A stretch of DNA of 64,000 nt from Flavobacteriales bacterium (GTDB lineage Bacteria; Bacteroidota; Bacteroidia; Flavobacteriales_E; Vicingaceae), in contig JADYZM010000025.1 of NCBI GenBank assembly GCA_020853105.1, forward strand, positions 83,985-147,984, in the 5' to 3' direction. Shown here in pieces: positions 44,451 through 52,046 of this stretch. The position numbers and the translations under genes were made by a program. Below the pieces are notes generated by a model. That model had not been told where the DNA came from and made no database searches. It saw only the letters and a list, made by a program, of their open reading frames with translations. Position 1 is the stretch's first letter; the number at the start of each line of letters is the position of its first letter.

Positions 44451-45911
44451 TTACAATTCTTTTCTCATTCGAGCTACAGGAATACCTAATTGTTCTCTAT
44501 ATTTTGCTACGGTTCTTCTAGCTATATTGTATCCTTTTGAGTTCAATATTTTAGAAAGTTTATCGTCTGTCAGTGGTCGTGATTTATCTTCTTCATCAAT
44601 GGCATCTTTCAGAATTTTTTTAACCTCACGGCTAGATACCTCTTCACCGCTTTCGGTGCTAAGCGATTCGGAAAAAAATGTTTTTAGTAAAAAAGTACCA
44701 TAAGGAGTTTGAACATACTTGCTGTTAACCACTCTGGAAACAGTAGAAATATCCATGTTAATTTCTTCGGCGATATCTTTTAATATCATGGGCGTGATGA
44801 GTGTTTCATCGCCTTCTAAAAAATATTTTTCTTGTCGTTTAACAATAGCTTCCATTGTTATCATAAGTGTATCTTGACGCTGTTTTATTGCATCAATAAA
44901 CCATTTTGCTGAATCTAATTTTTGTTTGATAAACATGAGTGCATCTTTCTGTGATTTTCCGGAAGTGCTTTTTGATTCGCGATAGGTTTGTATCATGTTT
45001 TGGTACTCGTTACTAATTTTTAGTTCCGGTGCATTTCTGCTGTTGATTGAGAATTCAACTTTTTTATCTTCAACGATTAAAATAAAATCGGGAATAATGT
45101 GCTGAACAATTTTTGATGTTTCATTCATCGAACTTCCGGGTTTGGGATTTAGTTTTGTTATTTCTTCAATAACATCTTTTAAATCTTCATCGGAAATACT
45201 CAATTTTTCAGCAATTTTATCAAAATGTTTTTTGGATAATTCTTCAAAATAATTCTGAATAATTTCTTTGGCATTCAGCAGAACCAGTGAGTTTTCTTTT
45301 TTTCGTTTTAATTGTAGTAGTAAACATTCTTGAAGGGTTCTGGCTCCAACTCCAGCAGGGTCAAATTGCTGAATAACAGAGAGTATTTTTTTTAGATGTT
45401 CTTCTGTGGTATGGATATTTTGAGTGAAATCCAAATCATCAACTAATGAATTTAAATCGCGTCGTAAATATCCTGATTCATCTATGCTGCCAATCAAAAA
45501 GCTGGCAATTTGTTGATCTTCGTCATCAAAATCATACATCAACATCTGAGCATCAAGCAAGTCATGAAATGTATTTCCTCCGGAATAGGGCATTTGTTTG
45601 CTTTCATCGTCGTTGCTTGTGTTGTTTGCATTCAAACGATAAGAGGGAATTTCGTCGCCATTTACATAGTCGTCGAAATTAAAATCTTTTTCAGCATCAG
45701 ATTTTTCTTCGTCGTTAAAATCTTCTTCGTTTGAAAACTCGTCAATTTCATTATTCTCATTTCCTTCTTCCAAAGCAGGATTCATTTCTATTTCTTCTTT
45801 GATGCGTTGTTCAAGGGCTATGGTGGGTAGTTGAAGAAGTTTCATCAATTGAATCTGTTGTGGAGATAATTTTTGATGAAGTTTTAGGCTGAGAGATTGT
45901 TTTAAAGACAT
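44451..45911 (-). CDS. rpoN: RNA polymerase sigma-54 factor
   Basis: 486 residues, normal for RpoN. The N-terminal activator-interacting part is LHQKLSPQQIQLMKLLQLP; an acidic stretch (50-110) follows; then the core-binding part and, at the C-terminus, the RpoN box ARRTVAKYREQLGIP. It directs RNA polymerase to -24/-12 promoters and needs enhancer-binding ATPases; none is encoded in this window. An exact -7 element (45937-45944) suggests normal housekeeping expression. Confidence 0.96.
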   Translation of the reverse strand: MSLKQSLSLKLHQKLSPQQIQLMKLLQLPTIALEQRIKEEIEMNPALEEGNENNEIDEFSNEEDFNDEEKSDAEKDFNFDDYVNGDEIPSYRLNANNTSNDDESKQMPYSGGNTFHDLLDAQMLMYDFDDEDQQIASFLIGSIDESGYLRRDLNSLVDDLDFTQNIHTTEEHLKKILSVIQQFDPAGVGARTLQECLLLQLKRKKENSLVLLNAKEIIQNYFEELSKKHFDKIAEKLSISDEDLKDVIEEITKLNPKPGSSMNETSKIVQHIIPDFILIVEDKKVEFSINSRNAPELKISNEYQNMIQTYRESKSTSGKSQKDALMFIKQKLDSAKWFIDAIKQRQDTLMITMEAIVKRQEKYFLEGDETLITPMILKDIAEEINMDISTVSRVVNSKYVQTPYGTFLLKTFFSESLSTESGEEVSSREVKKILKDAIDEEDKSRPLTDDKLSKILNSKGYNIARRTVAKYREQLGIPVARMRKEL

Positions 45912-45936
45912 AGGTTTAAAGTTTTGAATAATGTTT

Positions 45937-45944
45937 CAAAGTTA
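45937..45944 (-). promoter_or_regulatory. -7 element of rpoN
   Basis: Minus-strand TAACTTTG, exact TAnnTTTG, 25 bases from the rpoN start codon. Confidence 0.55.
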
Positions 45945-46007
45945 ATTAAAATGAAAAAATTAAACTCGTGAATTGGCTGGTGTTAATAAAAATTAACTGT
46001 ATTACAT

Positions 46008-46865
46008 TTACTTCGGAGAATTGTAGAATCGGTCTTTTAGATTTTTGTCCAGATGAACATCAACATCGGTTTGATATTGCCAATTTTTTTTATCCAATTG
46101 ATAGGCATCAAATCGGTTGAGCGAGGGTCCGTAGTATTCAAATATTCCTTCGAGGTTTGAAGCGGTTGGTACTAAGTAATCGAAAACAATTCGACTTTCT
46201 TTTTCGTGGTATTTTAATGACATTACTGCTGTTTCTGAATAAGTAAAAATCACTCTCTTTTTTGATTTTTTACCGTTTTTAAAAAGGGGAGAGGCGAATT
46301 TTATTTTTCCATTTGAGTCAATAGTCATTGCGTCAATCACTTTTTTATTGGTAAGGTTGTAGTCGCCGTCCCAGCCCAAAAGTGTATAGGTGTGTTCGTC
46401 TAATTTTTTATTGTAAATAATTTCATAATACAAAGCTCCAAACCAATTTTTATCGGTTAATGATTTTGATTCGGGGTTTTCGATTTCTGCTGATTTGTCA
46501 ATTAGTTCAGTTACTTTATAAATGTCTTTATCCAATTTTAATTGAACAAAAGCAAAATATTCATAGGTTTGGTCGGAATAGGGTAAAGCCCAGTTGTATA
46601 TTTTTACTTTATTGTTTGAAGAAAGAATACTGATTGCACGGATATTTTTAAAAGGATAATCGAACGATTCTTTTTTGGTTAATACTTCTTTTAGTAAAGT
46701 TTTGAATTTTTGATTGCTGATTTGTTTAGCCTCATCGTTTGTATTAGAAATAATTTCAATACTCAATTCGTTCAGCTCTTTTTCGTAATCTGCCAATGAT
46801 TTTTCTTGCGACCAAGCAGTTGGTGCAACAAGAGTAAATATAAAAATCACTAAAAATTTGTACAT
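46008..46865 (-). CDS. Exported protein of unknown function
   Basis: 285 residues from the ATG ending at 46865, which gives a signal peptide (FIFTLVAPTAWSQ). A longer frame to 47054 runs through the terminator and into the ferredoxin gene and is rejected. The mature part has a helical start (KSLADYEKELNELSIEI) and a strand-rich body with TYTLLGWDGDYNLTNKKVID and FEYYGPSLNRFDAYQL. I recognise it only as a Bacteroidota-type exported protein, usually found downstream of ferredoxin. Function unknown. Confidence 0.75.
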   Translation of the reverse strand: MYKFLVIFIFTLVAPTAWSQEKSLADYEKELNELSIEIISNTNDEAKQISNQKFKTLLKEVLTKKESFDYPFKNIRAISILSSNNKVKIYNWALPYSDQTYEYFAFVQLKLDKDIYKVTELIDKSAEIENPESKSLTDKNWFGALYYEIIYNKKLDEHTYTLLGWDGDYNLTNKKVIDAMTIDSNGKIKFASPLFKNGKKSKKRVIFTYSETAVMSLKYHEKESRIVFDYLVPTASNLEGIFEYYGPSLNRFDAYQLDKKNWQYQTDVDVHLDKNLKDRFYNSPK

Positions 46866-46885
46866 AATTGTATTTGTGTTATAAC

Positions 46886-46919
46886 GGAAAAAAGCCGCGT
46901 AACTAACACGGCTTTTTCC
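46886..46919 (-). terminator. Terminator of the ferredoxin gene
   Basis: On the minus strand an AAAAGCC stem pairs with GGCTTTT around a 7-base loop, with a T run after it. It lies 26 bases after the ferredoxin stop and just before the next gene. Confidence 0.85.
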
Positions 46920-46944
46920 AACAAATAGTATTCCTTTTTTGAAA

Positions 46945-47292
46945 TTATCCGTGTAATCTTTCTTTTTTAGCAAGTAATTCGTCTTCAGTTTCTCTGATAT
47001 CTTCATCATCAACACAGCAGTCAACCGGACATACTGCAGCACATTGAGGTTCATCGTGAAAACCTTTACATTCAGTACACTTGTCAGAAACTATAAAATA
47101 ATAGTCGTTGCTGATTGGTTCTTGAGATGCATCAGCATCAATAGTATTTCCTGTTCGTAATTGAAAACTGCCGCTAACGGTAGTTCCATCACTCATTCTC
47201 CATTCGCTTCCACCTTCGTATATTGCATTGTTTGGGCACTCAGGCTCACAAGCACCACAATTGATACAGTCGTCTGTTATTTTGATTGCCAT
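46945..47292 (-). CDS. 2x[4Fe-4S] ferredoxin
   Basis: 115 residues with two four-cysteine clusters: CINCGACEPECPNNAIYEG at the start, and CTECKGFHDEPQCAAVCPVDCC near residue 77. The insert between the second and third cysteine of the second cluster is typical of long bacterial ferredoxins (YfhL/Alvin type). It carries electrons in the cytoplasm. A -7 element (47327-47334) lies between it and the divergent acyl-CoA reductase gene. Confidence 0.93.
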   Translation of the reverse strand: MAIKITDDCINCGACEPECPNNAIYEGGSEWRMSDGTTVSGSFQLRTGNTIDADASQEPISNDYYFIVSDKCTECKGFHDEPQCAAVCPVDCCVDDEDIRETEDELLAKKERLHG

Positions 47293-47315
47293 TGTTTTTT
47301 AAGTTTAAATGTTAT

Positions 47316-47323
47316 TAATTTTG
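47316..47323 (+). promoter_or_regulatory. -7 element of the acyl-CoA reductase gene
   Basis: TAATTTTG, exact TAnnTTTG, 15 bases before the ATG at 47339. Because the ATG at 47309 lies upstream of this element, the later start is chosen. Confidence 0.5.
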
Positions 47324-47326
47324 CCG

Positions 47327-47334
47327 CAAATATA
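47327..47334 (-). promoter_or_regulatory. -7 element of the ferredoxin gene
   Basis: Minus-strand TATATTTG, exact TAnnTTTG, 34 bases from the ferredoxin start. It lies only 3 bases from the divergent -7 element at 47316-47323. Confidence 0.5.
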
Positions 47335-47338
47335 TGAA

Positions 47339-48394
47339 ATGTCTTTAGAAAATCGAATTAAATCATTCGCTACTCTTGGAAGTTTTTTAACACAGTTCGG
47401 TTTAAAACATAAACACGATGAGTTAACGCTTGTAAACAATCGCTTTTATGATGAGATGGAAAATGCCATTTCTAATTCAAAACAAAAAAACGGATGGTTT
47501 ACTCAAGATAATTGTCTGTTAGCACTTTCTGCATGGGGGAATGCCTTGCAAAAAGAGAAGTTAGGAAAATGGACATCTCAATACACTTTCTCAAACCATA
47601 CAAAAAAAAGAGTTGGAATTATAATGGCTGGAAATATTCCATTGGTGGGTTTACATGATTTCATTTCGGTATTAATTTCCGGACATTATGCTGTTGTAAA
47701 AACATCAAAAGACGATTCACTGCTGATTCGAAAAATTGCTGAAATACTTTGTTTTTTAGACCCTGAATACACAAAACAAATTTCCTTTGTGGATAAACTT
47801 GAAAACATAGATGCTGTAATTGCAACAGGTAGTAATAATTCAGCCCAATATTTTGAATATTATTTTGGGAAATACCCAAACATCATCCGAAGAAATAGAA
47901 ACTCTGTAGCCATTATCACCGGTGGCGAAACTAAAAAAGAGTTGGAATTGTTGGGGACAGATATTTTTCAATACTTTGGTTTGGGGTGTAGAAATGTTTC
48001 AAAATTGTATGTGCCTGAAAATTATAAGTTTGATGCTTTTTTTGAAGCTGTTTATCCGTTTAACGATGTGATTAACAATAATAAATACGCCAATAATTAC
48101 GATTACAACAGAGCGGTATTTTTACTCGGAAAACATAAAATGTTAGACAATAATTTTTTACTCCTAAAGGAAGATTCTCAAATAGCCACACCGGTTGCCG
48201 TATTGAATTTTGAATATTATTTCAATACTGAAAAATTACTCCATCAACTGGAAAGTCAAAATGATGAAATTCAGTGTGTTGTGAGCCATTTAAACAACAA
48301 CACACACATAAAATTTGGATGTTCGCAATCTCCAGAGTTGTGGGACTACGCAGATAATCGAGACACCCTTCAATTTCTTTTAGAATTGCATTAA
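47339..48394 (+). CDS. LuxC-type acyl-CoA reductase
   Basis: 351 residues, an aldehyde-dehydrogenase-fold protein of the LuxC type. Segments RVGIIMAGNIPLVGLHDF, ATGSNNSAQYFEYYFGKY, NRNSVAIITGG, and FGLGCRNVSKLYVP, where the Cys is the likely acyl-thioester nucleophile. It would reduce a fatty acyl-CoA to the aldehyde with NAD(P)H. In Bacteroidota it commonly stands next to ferredoxin, as here; the physiological product is unknown and no luciferase is present. Confidence 0.85.
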   Translation: MSLENRIKSFATLGSFLTQFGLKHKHDELTLVNNRFYDEMENAISNSKQKNGWFTQDNCLLALSAWGNALQKEKLGKWTSQYTFSNHTKKRVGIIMAGNIPLVGLHDFISVLISGHYAVVKTSKDDSLLIRKIAEILCFLDPEYTKQISFVDKLENIDAVIATGSNNSAQYFEYYFGKYPNIIRRNRNSVAIITGGETKKELELLGTDIFQYFGLGCRNVSKLYVPENYKFDAFFEAVYPFNDVINNNKYANNYDYNRAVFLLGKHKMLDNNFLLLKEDSQIATPVAVLNFEYYFNTEKLLHQLESQNDEIQCVVSHLNNNTHIKFGCSQSPELWDYADNRDTLQFLLELH

Positions 48395-48532
48395 AATATT
48401 TTTTCTTTCTCTTAAAATTAAAGTTTCGTATTTTTATCGAATGCAAAACATTTTTTATCTTGTTTCTTTCTTGATAGGCTTTCCGGAAAATGTATGTTTA
48501 ACTATTTATCGTTTTTCAAAAACAATTAGAAC

Positions 48533-50587
48533 ATGATAAATACTAAAATCACAAGTGTATTCTTTTTTGTATTGGTTTCATTAAGCAACGTTCTTTATGC
48601 AAACCAATCCGATATGGAGAGTGATTACAAACTTTACAAAATTGCAAAAAAGCTAAAATACCAAAAACCCGATTCTGCCATTTTGATTATCGACCAAATA
48701 ATTCGTAACAACAATTTAAAAGATTCTGCCTTATATGATGTAATCGAATCTGCCGGAGATGCATATTGGCACAAAAGCGATTATACTCAATCTATTCAAT
48801 ATTATAAAAAAGCACACGAATTGGCTTTTAAGATTAACAACAAACCGCGTATTGCAAAAGGATACAGCAATTTAGGGTATTTATACAAAGAAATTGCCCA
48901 ATACGACAAAGCTATTGAATATTTAAAAAAAGCTATGGAAATTGCTTTAGAAAACAATTTTAGCAACCATTATCTGATTACATCTACATATTTAGCAAAT
49001 GTTTATGGTGAAATTAAACAATACGAATTAGCAAACAGAATTCTTAAAGATGCTCTAAACAAAGTATTGGCTATTCAAGACTCTTCTTCTGTTGCTGTAA
49101 TTTTGAATAACTTAGGGAGTAATTATTTAAAATCCAATCAACTGGATACTGCTGAATATTATTATAAAAAAGCGTTGGAAATCGACCGACGAAACAACAA
49201 TACAAAGGAAGTTGCTATTAATCAAATCAGTTTGGCAGAAATATATTACCGAAAGGGAAACTATAAAGAATCGTTACGTGCCGCATTTGAATCCGAACAA
49301 ATCTTTCAAAATTATAAGGTGTCGGCTGAACTTTCGTCCAATCTTTTAATTATTGCAAAAGCTTATCTTGAACTGGGAAACCGAGAAAAAACTTTAAACT
49401 ACATGAATGAAGCAGTATTGTTGACTGAAAAAGTTAACGCCTTAGGAGTTACCACTGCTACATACGGAGACATGAGTTTAATATACAGTAAATTAGGCAT
49501 AATGGATAGTGCATTCAAATATTTGGAGTTGTATTCAGAGCTCAACGATTCTATTTTCAGATTAGAAGGCACTACCAAAATAGCCCAAATGGCTGCTCAA
49601 ATTGATTTAAGCAAGAAGGAAAAAGAAATAGAGCTGTTGAGTGCAGAAAAAAAGATGCAACTCATGGAGTTGAAAAATCAAAGAAACAAACAATATTTTT
49701 TATATGGAGGAATATTGTTTTTATTGATTTTTGCAGGAGTTATGTACAATCGATTCAAAATAACTCAACAACAAAAAAGAATAATAGAAGTTCAAAAAGT
49801 GGAAACCGAAAAACAAAAACAAATTGTTGAGGAAAAAAACAAAGAAATTTCTGACTCGATTATCTATGCCAAACGCATACAAGAAGCCATACTTCCATCA
49901 AGATATTCGCTTACGGAACACCTCAAAAATGGATTTGTTCTTTATAAACCTAAAGATATAGTAAGCGGTGATTTTTATTGGTTGGAAAAATACAAGGAAT
50001 CAATTTATTTTGCTGCTGCAGACTGCACCGGACATGGTGTTCCGGGAGCTATGGTTAGCGTGGTTTGTGCTAACGCATTGAGCAAAGCTCTTTTGGAAGA
50101 AAATCAAACAGAAACCGGCAAACTCCTAGACAGAACACGTGAGCTGGTTGTGGAACGCTTTACAAGAAATGATGAGAACGTCAAAGACGGTATGGATATA
50201 TCCCTTTGTAGAATTACAAAAAACCGATTGCAGTGGAGTGGGGCAAATAATCCGCTTTGGATAATCCGAAAAGATTCCAACTCAGTTGAAGAAATTAAAG
50301 CAAATAAACAACCCGTCGGAAAGACTGATAATTTTAATCCTTTTGACACACATGAACTTGAACTAAATTCAGGCGACAGCATTTATATTTTTACCGACGG
50401 TTTTGCCGACCAATTTGGCGGAAACAATGGTAAAAAATTTATGTATAAGCAATTCAAAGAACTGCTTCTGTCTAACTCCCATTTAGAGATGAACGAACAA
50501 AAGGAGAAACTAAATCAATCTTTTATTGAATGGCAAGGCAAACAAGAGCAAGTGGACGACATTTGTGTGATTGGAGTAAGGGTTTAA
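48533..50587 (+). CDS. TPR sensor with SpoIIE/PP2C phosphatase domain
   Basis: 684 residues. Signal peptide (ending NVLYAN), about seven TPR units (~50-340: YSNLGYLYKEIAQYDKAIEY, LNNLGSNYLKSNQLDTAEYYY), a membrane helix (about 393-410, FLYGGILFLLIFAGVMY), a coiled coil (420-450), and a cytoplasmic SpoIIE-type phosphatase with KPKDIVSGDFYWLE, AAADCTGHGVPGAMVS, and IFTDGFADQFGG, which carry the metal-binding Asp/Gly. Likely it senses a periplasmic signal and dephosphorylates a partner-switch protein; no partner gene is visible. It is the last core gene before the defence region, 71 bases before the cassette boundary. Confidence 0.92.
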   Translation: MINTKITSVFFFVLVSLSNVLYANQSDMESDYKLYKIAKKLKYQKPDSAILIIDQIIRNNNLKDSALYDVIESAGDAYWHKSDYTQSIQYYKKAHELAFKINNKPRIAKGYSNLGYLYKEIAQYDKAIEYLKKAMEIALENNFSNHYLITSTYLANVYGEIKQYELANRILKDALNKVLAIQDSSSVAVILNNLGSNYLKSNQLDTAEYYYKKALEIDRRNNNTKEVAINQISLAEIYYRKGNYKESLRAAFESEQIFQNYKVSAELSSNLLIIAKAYLELGNREKTLNYMNEAVLLTEKVNALGVTTATYGDMSLIYSKLGIMDSAFKYLELYSELNDSIFRLEGTTKIAQMAAQIDLSKKEKEIELLSAEKKMQLMELKNQRNKQYFLYGGILFLLIFAGVMYNRFKITQQQKRIIEVQKVETEKQKQIVEEKNKEISDSIIYAKRIQEAILPSRYSLTEHLKNGFVLYKPKDIVSGDFYWLEKYKESIYFAAADCTGHGVPGAMVSVVCANALSKALLEENQTETGKLLDRTRELVVERFTRNDENVKDGMDISLCRITKNRLQWSGANNPLWIIRKDSNSVEEIKANKQPVGKTDNFNPFDTHELELNSGDSIYIFTDGFADQFGGNNGKKFMYKQFKELLLSNSHLEMNEQKEKLNQSFIEWQGKQEQVDDICVIGVRV

Positions 50588-50657
50588 GTTTTTTTCTTAT
50601 TTTAGCATCGAAGCTTTTCGAATAAGTGAAAAATATCAGCAATACGTTTAGCGAAAT

Positions 50658-50666
50658 GTTATCGCT
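50658..50666 (+). other. Putative left recombination junction (attI-like or secondary site)
   Basis: GTTATCGCT here is the exact reverse complement of the left end of the palindrome at 59242-59250. If a cassette was inserted between G (50658) and TT, the core ends at 50658 and cassette 1 begins at 50659. The bases to the left (50640-50657) do not have the GCAAAGCCGC arm of the other two sites, so this is not a full copy of that element; it could be an attI-like or a secondary target. Confidence 0.5.
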
Positions 50667-50687
50667 CAGTGTAAAAAGCCGACCCGC

Positions 50688-50750
50688 AAATGGCACATTT
50701 GGTTTTTTCCGACCCTCAAGCCAAAGCTAAAAAAAACAAAAGAGCCATTT
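50688..50750 (+). repeat. Conserved-loop hairpin A
   Basis: AAATGGC pairs with GCCATTT, then an internal loop ACA/AGA, then TTTG/CAAA and a T6/A-run stem around a ~20-base loop. The same order (outer stem, ACA/AGA loop, TTTG.../...CAAA stem) recurs at 59140-59197 with different paired bases, and both copies are followed by TTTGCCAACGC. Confidence 0.7.
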
Positions 50751-50832
50751 TTTGCCAACGCACAGACAGGATAACTAGACAATTATTCAAACATTTTTTA
50801 TCTTGAAAAACGAGATATTAAAAAATAAAAAC

Positions 50833-50840
50833 TAAATTTG
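50833..50840 (+). promoter_or_regulatory. -7 element of the first defence operon
   Basis: TAAATTTG, exact TAnnTTTG, 22 bases from the XRE gene ATG. No TTG box at the usual distance. Confidence 0.5.
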
Positions 50841-50862
50841 TACTTGACATCTTTAGACAATA

Positions 50863-51072
50863 ATGAACAGAATTAAAGAAGTACTTGAAGAAAAAGGAAT
50901 TAAGCAAACTTGGTTAGCCGAACAGCTAGGCAAAAGCTACAATATGGTAAACGGTTATGTGCAAAATCGTCAACAACCTAGACTTGAAGTACTTTATGAA
51001 ATAGCGAACATTCTTAATATTGATGTAAAAGAACTTTTAAAAACTAACGAAGAAGTATACAAGTGCAAGTAG
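50863..51072 (+). CDS. XRE-family helix-turn-helix regulator
   Basis: 69 residues, a single HTH domain: KEVLEEKGIKQTWLAEQLGK, then SYNMVNGYVQNRQQPRLEVLYEIANIL. This is the size and form of the small Xre/C-type proteins that time the expression of restriction-modification genes. It overlaps the next gene by 10 bases. It probably regulates the operon; the operator was not identified. Confidence 0.88.
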   Translation: MNRIKEVLEEKGIKQTWLAEQLGKSYNMVNGYVQNRQQPRLEVLYEIANILNIDVKELLKTNEEVYKCK

Positions 51073-52043
51073 TTATCGACATATTAGAAAATGAGTTAAT
51101 CGAGAAGTATCCTGACATTCTCGGAATACTACTTCGTGACCAAACCTCTCAAAAAAATATTTTTTGGGCAACAGACAATTACGAACACTACGGAGATTCA
51201 TACAGATTCAATTCCGAAATATTACCTGAATTAATCACGGGGGAAAAAGGCAATGTAATAATGCCTAGGGTTCATAAAGACAAAATTCTACAATTATCTC
51301 GCTCCAAAGAAATGGCAGAAGTTTTTACGCCTTCTTGGATATGTAACGCACAAAATAATTTAGTTGACAATTCTTGGTTTGGAAAAGTTAATGTTTTCAA
51401 TAAAGAAATCTTGTTGAAGAATGGAACTAAATCTTGGGAAACAACAAAAGAAAAAATAGTTTTTCCAAAAGGCAAAACTTGGCAAGACTATGTTCGTGAT
51501 ACACGATTAGAAATTTCTTGCGGAGAGGCACCGTATCTTGTTAGCAGATACGACACGACAACAGGAGAGTTTATTCAAATTGAAAACAGAATTGGAATTT
51601 TAGACAGAAAGTTAAGAGTTGTTAATGAGAATTTGGACTCCATTAATGAATGGTTTGAAGCGGTTGAAACCGCATATAAAAGCACTTACGGCTTTGAATG
51701 GCAAGGAGATAGTTTGCTCTTGGCTCGTGAAGCATTGTTGATAACATTCATTGAAAACTTTACACACAAATTTGAAACTGAAACTCCACTTGATTACATA
51801 CAAAATATTGCAGAAATCATTTCTTGGAATATTTGGCAAATGGACGGTCTGAAAGGTGTTATTCCGAATAGTTGTAAAGATGAAATTATCGACATTTCGG
51901 ATTTTTTTGAAACTAAAACAGAAATAAAAAAATGCAAAGGTTGTGAAACTCAAAATATAAAGTCACACAATGGCATTTATTGCAACATTATGGATTGGGA
52001 TATAGAAAAACCGATAAAATTTATATCTCTTTTAGAAAAGTAA
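51063..52043 (+). CDS. Small restriction-modification accessory protein
   Basis: 326 residues. It contains the segment AEVFTPSWICNAQNNLVD (near residue 85-102), which is the start of motif X/I in many N6-adenine methyltransferases, but the NPPY motif and the SAM-binding loop are absent, so on its own it should not methylate. A C-terminal four-cysteine-type CKGCETQN part may bind metal. From memory such proteins are annotated as restriction endonuclease subunit M and always precede a large helicase/methyltransferase fusion, as here. Function inferred from neighbour only. Confidence 0.65.
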   Translation: MQVVIDILENELIEKYPDILGILLRDQTSQKNIFWATDNYEHYGDSYRFNSEILPELITGEKGNVIMPRVHKDKILQLSRSKEMAEVFTPSWICNAQNNLVDNSWFGKVNVFNKEILLKNGTKSWETTKEKIVFPKGKTWQDYVRDTRLEISCGEAPYLVSRYDTTTGEFIQIENRIGILDRKLRVVNENLDSINEWFEAVETAYKSTYGFEWQGDSLLLAREALLITFIENFTHKFETETPLDYIQNIAEIISWNIWQMDGLKGVIPNSCKDEIIDISDFFETKTEIKKCKGCETQNIKSHNGIYCNIMDWDIEKPIKFISLLEK

Positions 52044-52046
52044 ACT

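Larger units (their letters stand above)
50588..50862. other. Core/defence junction region (275 bp)
   Basis: No gene. It holds the putative recombination junction at 50658, hairpin A (50688-50750), the repeated word TTTGCCAACGC just after it, and a -7 element for the XRE gene (50833-50840). Confidence 0.7.

Noticed and set aside
46866..47054. Upstream extension of the exported protein at 46008
   Set aside because: It would cross the ferredoxin terminator and the ferredoxin gene and would hide the signal peptide.
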